The notes beneath the pieces were generated by a model, which did no database searches, was not told the origin of the DNA, and worked only from the letters and a program-made list of their open reading frames with translations. A stretch of DNA of 39,938 nt from a virus. A program made the position numbers and the translations under genes. Shown here one piece after another: positions 21,467 through 30,783 of this stretch. The DNA is taken from the IMG/VR virus record IMGVR_UViG_3300030085_003713, positions 1 to 39,938 of that record. One strand, written 5' to 3'. Position 1 is the stretch's first letter. Each line of letters starts with the position of its first letter.

Positions 21467-22813
21467 ATGCCCGCAATAATTACAGATAATTTTAAAAGAC
21501 GCGTTATCGATACTCTTATTAACGATGTTGACAGTACAGGTGTAAACTATCATGTCGGAGTCGGTAAGTCAGAACCTTACGATTCAGCTGATGCAGTTGT
21601 TACACCAGTACAAAACATTCGTGAAATACGAAATGCGCAATTAGCAATGCAGTCTGTAAAAATCATTACAGACAAATCATTTGTTGTACCTAGATATAAT
21701 TGGTCTAAAGGTACAATATATTCAGCGTGGGATGATAATATTACAACATATCCTGCACAACCTTTCTATGTGTATACAGATGAGCAGTATGTTTACGTGT
21801 GTTTGGAGCAAGGCAGAAATGCGGCGGGGCAAGCTGTCACTTCAACAGTTAAACCGACTGGAACTGGAGATCATATAATCACAGCAGATGGATATACATG
21901 GAAATTCTTATATTCAGTAGGCGCTTTAAGAGAAAATAAATTTCAGGCATCAAACTATATACCAGTCACTAAAGTATTGAGTGTTGATTCATCTACTTCA
22001 TTAGATCTATCTACTCAGTATAATGTTCAACAAAATGCAACACCTGGTCAAATTGTTGGTTATAGAGTTACAAATACTGGTTCTGGATATACTTCAGCTC
22101 CAACGGTCACTATTACAGGTAATGGTACAGGCGCTAAAGCTACGGCATTTATTAACGGTGGTTCAGTTTCTAAGATTGAAATGGCAGAATCATCTGGCTT
22201 AAAAGTATTTGGTACAGGATATGACTTCGCGAATGTTACAATAACTGGCGGAGGTGGATTAAACGCAACAGCAGAACCTATTATATCATTTAAAGGTGGG
22301 TTTGGTGCAGATCCTAGAGACGATTTAAAGTCTACGGCCATTATGTTTAATGTGAAACCAGACGGTGATGAAGATAGTGACTGGGTTGTAGATAATGATT
22401 TTAGACAAATCATGTTAATACGTAATATTAAAGATTCGGCAAATGGAACAATATTTACAGGTAACACTGGATCGACATTAAAAAGAATGGATATTAATAA
22501 TATTAATAACGCTTTCACACGAGACCAAACAATAGTAGGTGCTACATCAGGTGCAAAAGCCGTAATTGATAATATAGATCCTGATTCACTTTATTATCAT
22601 CAAAATGAAACTACAGGATTTGGTACATTTCAAAATGGTGAAATTATAAACGAACAAAACGCAAACGGACAAGCAACTATTGTTACTGCTAACGTAGCTG
22701 CCGCTAGAGATTGTGATCCTGCTACAGGACAAATTCTCTATATAGATAATAGAGCAGCTATTACAAGATCTAATGATGCTTCCGAAGATATTAAAATAAT
22801 TATTCAGCTTTAA
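21467..22813 (+). CDS. 8: Baseplate wedge subunit gp8-like
   Basis: 448 residues (T4 gp8: 334). The N-terminal half has gp8-type blocks: FKRRVIDTLINDV, YHVGVGKSEPY, VPRYNWSKGTIYSAWDD, PFYVYTDEQYVYVCLEQG, YTWKFLYSVGALRENKF. A repeat-bearing middle (residues about 195-290, GYTSAPTVTITGNGTGAKATA and GGGGLNATAEPIISF) adds to the T4 length. Gp8 is a peripheral wedge protein that binds gp10/gp7. Follows the fibre-like gene by a short gap. Confidence 0.85.
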   Translation: MPAIITDNFKRRVIDTLINDVDSTGVNYHVGVGKSEPYDSADAVVTPVQNIREIRNAQLAMQSVKIITDKSFVVPRYNWSKGTIYSAWDDNITTYPAQPFYVYTDEQYVYVCLEQGRNAAGQAVTSTVKPTGTGDHIITADGYTWKFLYSVGALRENKFQASNYIPVTKVLSVDSSTSLDLSTQYNVQQNATPGQIVGYRVTNTGSGYTSAPTVTITGNGTGAKATAFINGGSVSKIEMAESSGLKVFGTGYDFANVTITGGGGLNATAEPIISFKGGFGADPRDDLKSTAIMFNVKPDGDEDSDWVVDNDFRQIMLIRNIKDSANGTIFTGNTGSTLKRMDINNINNAFTRDQTIVGATSGAKAVIDNIDPDSLYYHQNETTGFGTFQNGEIINEQNANGQATIVTANVAAARDCDPATGQILYIDNRAAITRSNDASEDIKIIIQL

Positions 22814-22824
22814 CGGTGTAACGA

Positions 22825-25800
22825 ATGCCCAATACATTTAACAAAAATACTTTTGCTACAACTTATAAAGACGATTGGGTTGATAGTGCAAACTATCATC
22901 GCATTCTCTTTAATTCAGGACGGGCACTTCAAGCACGTGAGCTAACGCAAATGCAAACAATTACCCAGGCTGAAATAGGTCGTTTGGGTAAACACTTATT
23001 TAATCAAGGCGCTGCGGTTAATCCTGGTTCAGTTGTTGTAAATAATGCATATGAATTTGTAAAGCTTCAAGATGCAACATTACCATCTGGTACATGGGTC
23101 GGAACATATCTGACTTCTGGTACTAATTCTATTGGTATGCAAGTTCTCGAAGCAATAGCGGGATCTGGTTCTGATCCTGTCACATTATTTGTTCGATATA
23201 CTGGAACAAGCGGTGGAACTGCTGGTACGATTCCTGTTCGTGTTTCTGCAGGGGAAACATTGACAGGTGGACCGGCAACTGTAACTGTACAATCAACAGA
23301 TACTATTGCTAATCCAGCAACAGGTCAAGGTACGAAAGTATCGATTGCATCTGGTGATTTCTTTGCAATAGACAGATTTGTATTTGCAAAAGAACAAAGT
23401 TTTATTCTTTCTAAATATACAAATAATCCTGATGCCACAATCGGATTTAAAGTATTAGAAGATATTATTACTACATCAGATACAAATGCTCTATTCGATA
23501 ACCAAGGTGCATCGCCAAATACATCTAGTCCAGGTGCTGATCGTTATCGTATTAGATTAGAAATTGCAGACGAAGCAGATTTAAATAGCGATGATAACTT
23601 TGTATATGTTGCAAAAATCAGAGCAGGTAAAATTGCCACACAAGTTACAGGCGTAGAAGATTATAATAAAGTAAATGATATTCTTGCTTTACGTACAACA
23701 GAGGAATCAGGTAATTATATTGCTCAAAAATTTGATTTAACTTTTGAAACAGATGATTCAGATGCAACTAAATTAAATTTTAATATTAGTCGAGGCGTAG
23801 CGTATGTTGATGGTTATAGATCTATTGTAGATGTTCCAAAATCATTACCAGTTGCTAAGCCACGTACTACTATAGCATCTAATAATAACGTTGTATCTGT
23901 CGATTACGGTAATTATGTAAAAGTCTATGGTAACAATAACCGTAGTATACCAGATTTTGGTGTATTTGAAACAGTCAATTTACGTACTAATACAGGTCAT
24001 GGTGGTTCAACAATTGGTACAGCTCGCGTAAGAGCAATTGTAGAAGATGGTTCTAATTATAAACTATATCTTTTCGATGTTAAAATGAATGCTGGTGTAA
24101 ACAAGCAAACCACAAGATCTATTGGTACAAGTAGTAGTAATTATTTTAATGCCATCATAGAAAATTCTCAGGTTAGATTTTATGACACTAACGATGATAC
24201 TCTTTTATTTCCGTTACCAGCAGGACGTCCACAATCGGTAACTGATATTTCTCTTACTGTTCAACGAATACAGAAAAATCTAACATTAGACGGATCTGGA
24301 AATGGTTCGCTTACAAACCTTACAACACCAGGTGAAACATTTGCCGATCAAGATTTATGGGCAGCTTCATCAGCCGCCGCTTCTGCATATGCTCCAACAA
24401 TTGTATCTGGCGGTAATGCTAGTACATCAGCTCAGATAGGTGGTGGTCCAGCAAGTACAAACGTTAATGTTGCATTCTATGTAAACAAAGCAAACGGTTC
24501 TGTAAGAAATAAAGTTTTAACAGAAACTACTGAAACAGTAACTCCTGATGGATCTACAGGTAATGTACAATTACAAAACGTAGACATCTATGAAATTATA
24601 CGTATGACTAACGTTGATTCAGATGGATCTAGCGTTCTAAATCGTTATACACTTGATAACGGCCAACGCGATACAATGTATGATCGTGGTAAAATGGTTA
24701 AGAAAACAGGCCAATCAACACCCGGTAATGATGTCTTTGTAAGATATAAGTACTTTGCTCATGGTGCGGCCGGTGATTTCTTTGCTGTAAATTCTTATAC
24801 AGGTCAAGTAGATTATAACGATATTCCAACATATACAACCACAGCGGGCACTAATTTTGAATTACGCAACGTAATAGATTTTCGCTCGTCTGTTAATACC
24901 TCTGGTACCTTTAGTGGTGGTAATGCAAGAATTAATGAATTACCACGTGACGCTGATACTGTACAATTTGACGTATCTTATTACCAAGGTAAAAATGCAA
25001 GAGTAATTATCGATCGGTTTAATAATGTATCGGTTCTTGAGTCAGAACCAGATCTAGTCCCCCAGTTCCCCCCAGTACCTGCTAACAGCATGGAACTATA
25101 TCGCGTTGAAATGAATCCTTATACGATTCATGACTCTGACCTATCAAAAGAACGAGTACCTGCTAAACGTTATACAATGGCAGATATTGGTAAATTAGAA
25201 AGTCGTATCGATAATCTAGAAGAAGTAACAGCTCTTAATATGTTAGAGCTAGAAACAGACACACTAGCTGTCTTAGATGCTTCCAATAACTCTCGACTAA
25301 AATCAGGTTTCTTTGTAGATAACTTTGCAGACCAATCACGTTCATTTACCGAAGATCCAGCATACCAAGCCGGTATCGATCTTGTAGAAAAACATGTACG
25401 TCCATGGCAAGCGCAGAACAGTATATTCTTAAAATATGATTCTGATAAATCTACAAACACTGTTTTAAAAGGTGATACTGTTTATAAGAAATATAGCCAT
25501 ACGACTTATATATCACAAACACTTGCTACAGAAACTGAGAACATCAACCCATTTGCGGTTGTTATAAACGAAGGTCTACTAGAGTTATCACCTACTTCAG
25601 ATAGTTGGGTTGAGCGTAAGTATCTTGCAGATAAAGATAATCCACAACAAACTAGGGTTGTTCCTTCAACAACTCAACGGCCGTTCTTGTTTAATGATTT
25701 TATATTTAACTGGACTGGTCAACAAGTTAATTTGCGTATGGGACAACAAGTTGGTACACGTACATTTAGACAAGGTAGAGATAATGTAACTCAAACAGAT

Positions 25801-27849
25801 AGAGTTATTGGTGATAGATCTGATCGTACATTAGTAAAAGATCATTTAATTGATAAAGTGTTTATTCCGTATATGCGTTCACGCAAAGTATATTTCCGAG
25901 CATTTGGTCTAAAACCATCAACACAAGTATTTGCATTCTTCGATAATAAGAAGGTTGAAGATTGGGTGAGATCAGAAACATTCCAGCGTGTATCAAATTC
26001 TGATTCAGATTATGGTAATGAACATGCACGCGCAACACAACACCCAGCCGGTAAGTCAACATTGACTACAAACAATGAGGGATATGTAGCAGGATCTTTC
26101 TTTATACCATCTACATCAGCTACAAGATTTAGAACAGGTACAAGAGAATTTAAACTTCTAGATATTTCTGTACCTAATGATGATAATGCAACATCGATTG
26201 CAACAGCTGCATTTACTTCGACAGGTATTCTTGAAACACGTCAACGCGAATATAATAATACACGTGTAGTAACTATCGGTGGTTCAGAGAATAGACGTCG
26301 ACGTCGTAGAATCGACCCACTTGCACAATCGTTCATGGTAGATGATGACGAAGGAGTCTTTATCACTAAAGTTGGTGTAAGGTTTGCATCTAAAGACGGT
26401 GTTGTTCCTGTTGCTTGTCAAATTAGACCAACAGTAAATGGCGTTCCATCTTCTGACGACATTGTGCCAAATGGTACAAAGGTTCTTTCGCCTGGTAGCG
26501 TAACAACAAGTACGAATGCAACAGCTATAACAAACTTCGAATTTGAAGAACCTGTATATCTAAACGGTAATACAGAATATGCAATTGTTTTACTTGCCGA
26601 TACTACAGCTTATACAGTATATGTTGCAAAAGCTGGTGACTTAGTATTAGGATCTACAGAGGCACGTGTATCAAAACAACCTAGCCTTGGATCTCTATTC
26701 CTATCACAAAACTCACGTACTTGGACACCTGATCAAGAAAGAGATCTTACATTTACAATTCAACGTGCTAGCTTCGTAACAGCAGATGCTTTCATGGTTG
26801 CTGAAAATAGAGAATTACCTAAGTTTATTCTTGATACCGATGGTTTACTTTCAACAAATGCTGACTCTGATATTCAGGTAGATGCTCTTGGACATGGTTT
26901 GAGAGTAGGCGATAAAGTTACTATTAGCGGAGCAACGGCAATAGCTGGTATAGCGGCAAGCGATATTAACGGAGATAGATCTGTCATATCCGCAGATGGA
27001 TATGGATTTACATTTAGAGCTGATAGTGCAGCAAATACTGCAACATTTGGTGGAGGACAAAACGTTTCAATTATACCAAACTATCAATTTGATGCGGTAT
27101 ATCCGATTGTAGAAGAACTTGTACCACCAAAAACAATTGTAACACACCAAGCTAAATTTATGTCCGGTAACTCATGGGCTGGGGCAGAAACAACTTATGG
27201 TAAAGATACATCATATACACCGGTTACAAATAATAAATTAACTGGTTTCGAAATACCTAAAATGGTAGCTAACCGTGTAAATGAAGTTGCTAACTTAACA
27301 TCTGGTACAAGATCACTTACATATAGAGTTAAAATGACAAACCAAAATGATCTTGTATCACCTATTATAGATACACAGCGTATGTCAATGGTTCTTACAA
27401 ATAATATGGTTGATAAACAAGCCGCCGCAGCTGCATCTGGATTTAATGTGCCTCTTAATTATCAGGCTGAAACAAATCCTCAAAGTGGTAGTTGGTTATC
27501 TAAACATATTACTGTTCCGGTAACTCTAGAAAATACAGCGGTTGGATTAAAAATTCTATTAGCTGCAAACAGACCTTCTGTTTCTGATTTTCATGTATAT
27601 TACAGAACAGATACATCAGTTACAACTGGTAATATATTAGACGCAAATTGGGTTTTAATTGCTCCTGAAAATTCAATACCATCTGATGATGATCCACAAA
27701 GATTTAGAGAGTATACGTATTTACCTGGTGGTGCAGGTGGATCGTTAGATGCATTCTCTGCATTTCAATTAAAAATTGTATTCGAATCTACTAATTCTAC
27801 TAAGGTACCTATTATTAGAGATCTAAGAGCGATTGCATTGGCCACATGA
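22825..27849 (+). CDS. Very large baseplate/appendage protein (DUF4815-like)
   Basis: 1674 residues, the largest gene here. The N-terminus (YHRILFNSGRALQARELTQMQTITQ, HLFNQGAAVNPGSVVV) is the DUF4815-like module at the start of many phage baseplate/fibre proteins; VAYVDGYRSIVDVPKSLPV and FELRNVIDFRSS follow. A helical segment near residue 790 (IGKLESRIDNLEEVTALNMLE) may be a trimeric coiled coil. After R1157-R1162 comes the conserved IDPLAQSFMVDDDEGVFITKV block with beta modules to the end. It likely takes the place of T4 gp10-gp12 as the wedge-attached appendage. Exact role inferred. Confidence 0.75.
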   Translation: MPNTFNKNTFATTYKDDWVDSANYHRILFNSGRALQARELTQMQTITQAEIGRLGKHLFNQGAAVNPGSVVVNNAYEFVKLQDATLPSGTWVGTYLTSGTNSIGMQVLEAIAGSGSDPVTLFVRYTGTSGGTAGTIPVRVSAGETLTGGPATVTVQSTDTIANPATGQGTKVSIASGDFFAIDRFVFAKEQSFILSKYTNNPDATIGFKVLEDIITTSDTNALFDNQGASPNTSSPGADRYRIRLEIADEADLNSDDNFVYVAKIRAGKIATQVTGVEDYNKVNDILALRTTEESGNYIAQKFDLTFETDDSDATKLNFNISRGVAYVDGYRSIVDVPKSLPVAKPRTTIASNNNVVSVDYGNYVKVYGNNNRSIPDFGVFETVNLRTNTGHGGSTIGTARVRAIVEDGSNYKLYLFDVKMNAGVNKQTTRSIGTSSSNYFNAIIENSQVRFYDTNDDTLLFPLPAGRPQSVTDISLTVQRIQKNLTLDGSGNGSLTNLTTPGETFADQDLWAASSAAASAYAPTIVSGGNASTSAQIGGGPASTNVNVAFYVNKANGSVRNKVLTETTETVTPDGSTGNVQLQNVDIYEIIRMTNVDSDGSSVLNRYTLDNGQRDTMYDRGKMVKKTGQSTPGNDVFVRYKYFAHGAAGDFFAVNSYTGQVDYNDIPTYTTTAGTNFELRNVIDFRSSVNTSGTFSGGNARINELPRDADTVQFDVSYYQGKNARVIIDRFNNVSVLESEPDLVPQFPPVPANSMELYRVEMNPYTIHDSDLSKERVPAKRYTMADIGKLESRIDNLEEVTALNMLELETDTLAVLDASNNSRLKSGFFVDNFADQSRSFTEDPAYQAGIDLVEKHVRPWQAQNSIFLKYDSDKSTNTVLKGDTVYKKYSHTTYISQTLATETENINPFAVVINEGLLELSPTSDSWVERKYLADKDNPQQTRVVPSTTQRPFLFNDFIFNWTGQQVNLRMGQQVGTRTFRQGRDNVTQTDRVIGDRSDRTLVKDHLIDKVFIPYMRSRKVYFRAFGLKPSTQVFAFFDNKKVEDWVRSETFQRVSNSDSDYGNEHARATQHPAGKSTLTTNNEGYVAGSFFIPSTSATRFRTGTREFKLLDISVPNDDNATSIATAAFTSTGILETRQREYNNTRVVTIGGSENRRRRRRIDPLAQSFMVDDDEGVFITKVGVRFASKDGVVPVACQIRPTVNGVPSSDDIVPNGTKVLSPGSVTTSTNATAITNFEFEEPVYLNGNTEYAIVLLADTTAYTVYVAKAGDLVLGSTEARVSKQPSLGSLFLSQNSRTWTPDQERDLTFTIQRASFVTADAFMVAENRELPKFILDTDGLLSTNADSDIQVDALGHGLRVGDKVTISGATAIAGIAASDINGDRSVISADGYGFTFRADSAANTATFGGGQNVSIIPNYQFDAVYPIVEELVPPKTIVTHQAKFMSGNSWAGAETTYGKDTSYTPVTNNKLTGFEIPKMVANRVNEVANLTSGTRSLTYRVKMTNQNDLVSPIIDTQRMSMVLTNNMVDKQAAAAASGFNVPLNYQAETNPQSGSWLSKHITVPVTLENTAVGLKILLAANRPSVSDFHVYYRTDTSVTTGNILDANWVLIAPENSIPSDDDPQRFREYTYLPGGAGGSLDAFSAFQLKIVFESTNSTKVPIIRDLRAIALAT

Positions 27850-28064
27850 TACCAGTTGAAGGAAAACCTGGTTGGGCTAGAGATCCAAAATCAGGCGCAG
27901 TTTTGAATATAAATAGCTCTGAGATAGAAGCGGCTAGAGCCCGTAAGATTGCTATGAAAAAAGAAAAGAAAAGACAGAGGCAAGTATACGAAGACGTTGA
28001 GTCACTAAAACAAGATATGGCAGACATAAAGTCATTGCTACAAACAATTACAGAGAAGTTATGA
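27846..28064 (+). CDS. Small helical protein in the appendage operon
   Basis: 72 residues. A short N-terminal loop (IPVEGKPGWARDPKSGAVLNIN) is followed by a charged helix (EIEAARARKIAMKKEKKRQR) and a coiled-coil-like tail (YEDVESLKQDMADIKSLL). The same arrangement is familiar from small marine T4-like phage proteins behind the large baseplate protein. Overlaps the preceding stop (ATGA). Likely virion or assembly factor; function unknown. Confidence 0.7.
   Translation: MIPVEGKPGWARDPKSGAVLNINSSEIEAARARKIAMKKEKKRQRQVYEDVESLKQDMADIKSLLQTITEKL
27908..27915 (+). promoter_or_regulatory. Possible internal late promoter box TATAAATA
   Basis: Perfect box followed by G within the 72-residue gene, about 150 bases before the next ATG. 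It could boost the four downstream genes. In AT-rich coding sequence chance is a real alternative. Confidence 0.3.
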
Positions 28065-28065
28065 T

Positions 28066-28557
28066 ATGGCAATTATAAAAGTAGTATTAACGGATACCGT
28101 TAACGGATTTAGATTAAAAACAAACGCTATTGCTGAAGGACTTGGCGATACTGCTTTGTTAGATACTTCCGGACCAGATAGTAGTGCTGTATCATCTATT
28201 AATTCATTAGATAGCGATATGGGTCGTCAACAAAATCTGTTCTATAAAGATTCTGCCGGTACATTTCTTACACTTGTTGATGCTATCAACAGAATCATAG
28301 ATAGCGATGGTGACATTGATTCAGACAGGATTCCACCTACAGCCATAGATTCTGATTCTATTACACATGATATGTTAAAATCAGATATTATTGATTCTGA
28401 CAATCTTATGGATTCTGTTGTTATGGGATCTAATTTTGATGCGATGACTGTATTTAAAGTTTTTAATTCTACTGGCACTGTATTGAGAAAATTATATGCA
28501 CCAGCTAGATTCGATAAAGATAGCGCCGATGCATTTAAATCTAATCCATGGGTATAA
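28066..28557 (+). CDS. Asp-Ser-Asp-rich virion protein
   Basis: 163 residues. The middle repeats 'DSD' units: SLDSDMG, IIDSDGDIDSDRIPP, AIDSDSITHDML, IIDSDNLMDS. The pattern 'IDSDxxxxxxI' recurs at near-regular spacing, as in trimeric marine-phage fibre proteins, and the acidic repeats could bind calcium. The ends (FRLKTNAIAEGLGD; VFNSTGTVLRKLYAP) look globular. Part of the appendage operon. Fibre adaptor or small fibre is inference. Confidence 0.65.
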   Translation: MAIIKVVLTDTVNGFRLKTNAIAEGLGDTALLDTSGPDSSAVSSINSLDSDMGRQQNLFYKDSAGTFLTLVDAINRIIDSDGDIDSDRIPPTAIDSDSITHDMLKSDIIDSDNLMDSVVMGSNFDAMTVFKVFNSTGTVLRKLYAPARFDKDSADAFKSNPWV

Positions 28558-28560
28558 ATT

Positions 28561-29499
28561 ATGGCAGTAAGACGACCATTAATTCTAGACGGTAATTATG
28601 ACCTGATAGAAATGACTGACGCTCAAATTGAAGATGTTCAAGATCGAGTGAGATATTTGTATGGTGGAAATCCATCTGTTACGCTTTCAGTTACAAGTAG
28701 TGGCGGATCATTAGGAACTATTTCTGATACGCGAAAAAAATCTGGTACAGCTAAAACAGATGCAAGTGATTATCCAGCTGAAAATGTAACGGGTGAACCA
28801 CAAACTGTAACTACAAACTATAGTAGAATTGATCAAGCTGCCGCTAATACAAGTGATACAACTGATACTAATAATGTAAGATTTCCGATTTATCAATCGG
28901 GTGGTAACATATATGCCATGACATTAGAAGATTTGAGAGATACATTTATTTTTGATGCCATTGATACTTTAACTGCTTCTGTAGGTCAACCTGGAATTTA
29001 TCGAATACATACAAGCACATCGTTATCAGGATATACAAATGTTAGTTCAACCGCTGTATTCTCGGATACACGTGCTGACACGAGTTCTTACTCTGCTTCA
29101 AACATTGGTACAGCAAATACTACACAGGACCATCCAACTACAATAACAAACTATTATTTAATGAGAGCTAACCAACAAAGTACTGCACCAACACATGGTA
29201 CAATGTTGTTTATTAGAAATAGCGATAATAATTTACAACAATATACGCAAGCTAGTATAGATAGTATATTAGAAAATGAAGTTAGAAATTGTGCATCAGA
29301 AGAAGCTGGAACAAGAATAAGATATAATTTTAATGGTTCAGGTACGAATTTAGGTAGTGGTATGGCTAACACTATTTTAAATGGTAGTGGTAATAGACAA
29401 ACACGATTTGTAAATGCTAACGATTATCGTGCACAAGAATTTCCAAATGGTTCGGCCACAACAGCAGCAACACACTATTTAAGGGTAACCCAAACATGA
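28561..29499 (+). CDS. Virion structural protein, likely fibre or baseplate pin
   Basis: 312 residues, rich in Ser/Thr/Asn. It begins RRPLILDGNYDLIEMTDAQIEDVQDRV, which recurs in marine T4-like structural proteins. Two similar stretches exist: GTISDTRKKSGTAKTDASDYPAENV and AVFSDTRADTSSYSASNIGT, each followed by a tyrosine-rich strand (internal duplication). C-terminal half includes GTMLFIRNSDNNLQQYT. Coupled to the next gene by overlap. No enzyme motifs. Confidence 0.7.
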   Translation: MAVRRPLILDGNYDLIEMTDAQIEDVQDRVRYLYGGNPSVTLSVTSSGGSLGTISDTRKKSGTAKTDASDYPAENVTGEPQTVTTNYSRIDQAAANTSDTTDTNNVRFPIYQSGGNIYAMTLEDLRDTFIFDAIDTLTASVGQPGIYRIHTSTSLSGYTNVSSTAVFSDTRADTSSYSASNIGTANTTQDHPTTITNYYLMRANQQSTAPTHGTMLFIRNSDNNLQQYTQASIDSILENEVRNCASEEAGTRIRYNFNGSGTNLGSGMANTILNGSGNRQTRFVNANDYRAQEFPNGSATTAATHYLRVTQT

Positions 29500-30020
29500 G
29501 TATTATAGACGATCACAAAGTGCATACTGCACGGTTTACAAATGACGAAAAAAAGGACGTCCTTATTGAGTTAGTCGATACTGAGGCTAATGCTAAAACT
29601 GATGACAATGATTTACAATTATTTGAGTATACTATTGAAGCTAAAGAAGGCGATCCAGAATTTGAAGCTCTTTTAAGACAAGTTACTATAGATGATATAC
29701 ACGAAGAAACGGTTAATTGGATTAGACGAGAACGTGATAGATTTGAAGCTACTGTTTTACAAATTGCCTATGAGCAAAACCTCATTCAAACAATAGAACC
29801 AATCACTAGTAATATTTGGGAAAGCATGACTGAATTAGTTTTTGCTGAATTTGATGAATCAAAACATAAAGAACAACTATTCATGTTTAAACTCAAGTTG
29901 TTTGAAGTTCCTGATATTAAAAATAGTAAAAATCGTGAGCTAAAAGCTAAACTTAGAAAGTCAAAAGATTTTATTGATGCTCTAAAATATATGACTCTTA
30001 TTGTCAGGCCTGAGGATTAA
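29496..30020 (+). CDS. Conserved acidic protein at the end of the appendage operon
   Basis: 174 residues, mostly helical and acidic (HEETVNWIRRERDRFEATVLQIAYEQ, FDESKHKEQLFMFKLKLFEVP, RELKAKLRKSKDFIDALKY). I recall a comparable protein behind the marine T4-like baseplate genes, without function. The C-terminal 17 bases overlap the opposing glycosyltransferase gene tail to tail. Chaperone or minor baseplate component is a guess. Confidence 0.65.
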   Translation: MSIIDDHKVHTARFTNDEKKDVLIELVDTEANAKTDDNDLQLFEYTIEAKEGDPEFEALLRQVTIDDIHEETVNWIRRERDRFEATVLQIAYEQNLIQTIEPITSNIWESMTELVFAEFDESKHKEQLFMFKLKLFEVPDIKNSKNRELKAKLRKSKDFIDALKYMTLIVRPED

Positions 30021-30783
30021 AATACATTTCAAATCTTTTATGTACGAAATGTAAGAAGTAACACGCATCGCTTACAGTGGGAATTGTATTATCAACGATA
30101 AAATTCCATTGTGGTCCGATGTTAGTAAATGGCAAATTAAACCTATCGATCATATATGACAAAGCTACTTCATTATTAAATGTCCAGCTAGCACACATTT
30201 CAGGTGGATAGAGATTATCTGCTAATGATTCTTCAAATGTTTCTTTAGCTTCTATAAGTCTATTTGTAAGGTCAAGTTCTTTGACCATTTTCTTGTTCAT
30301 TCCTACAACGCCTGTATTCAAGCACATACTTTCTCCACCAGTATCATGTAGAAGCAACATAGCCTTTTTATTTTGAGCCTTAGAATACATATCCATTCCA
30401 TGCCAATTAGCATCAGAATTTCTCCATGCAATAGTCTGCCTATCTAATTCACACACGACATTAAAAGCACAAATTGTATTTAAATCATGTTTATCAAAAA
30501 AGTTTTCGTTTCTTAGTGGAATTACATCATAGTCGAGATATAAAATTTCATCATAATCTTTTGCTAGTTCTTCGAACATAGTAAGTTTTTGAAACTGTAC
30601 ATCATCATATGCAGTAGAGTCAGGAGTAAATAGTTTATATTCAGCACCAATATGATTAGCATATGTAGATTTAACTTCACTCAATTGATCAGCATATTTT
30701 ATAAATGCTTCTCTTTTCTCAGGTCCTACAGATGTATGTTCATCTAGGTCATCCCTATATAAACTAAAGATTATTCTTTTCAC
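30004..30783 (-). CDS. Glycosyltransferase-like protein (GT-A fold, copy 2)
   Basis: 259 residues starting with GTG. KLTMFEELAKDYDEILYLDYDVIPLRNENFFD contains the DxD metal/nucleotide-sugar motif (DYD) in the usual GT8/GT-A setting; MCLNTGVVGMNKKM and WTFNNEVALSYMIDRF match the acceptor side of such enzymes. It is a paralogue of the gene just upstream in the operon. Likely transfers a sugar from a nucleotide donor; acceptor unknown. Last gene of the leftward biosynthetic run; overlaps its upstream neighbour by 20 bases. Confidence 0.75.
   Translation of the reverse strand: MKRIIFSLYRDDLDEHTSVGPEKREAFIKYADQLSEVKSTYANHIGAEYKLFTPDSTAYDDVQFQKLTMFEELAKDYDEILYLDYDVIPLRNENFFDKHDLNTICAFNVVCELDRQTIAWRNSDANWHGMDMYSKAQNKKAMLLLHDTGGESMCLNTGVVGMNKKMVKELDLTNRLIEAKETFEESLADNLYPPEMCASWTFNNEVALSYMIDRFNLPFTNIGPQWNFIVDNTIPTVSDACYFLHFVHKRFEMYFNPQA

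Noticed and set aside
22060-22518. 152-codon - strand frame opposite gp8
   Set aside because: Antisense shadow of a clearly conserved gp8-like gene; no start signal.
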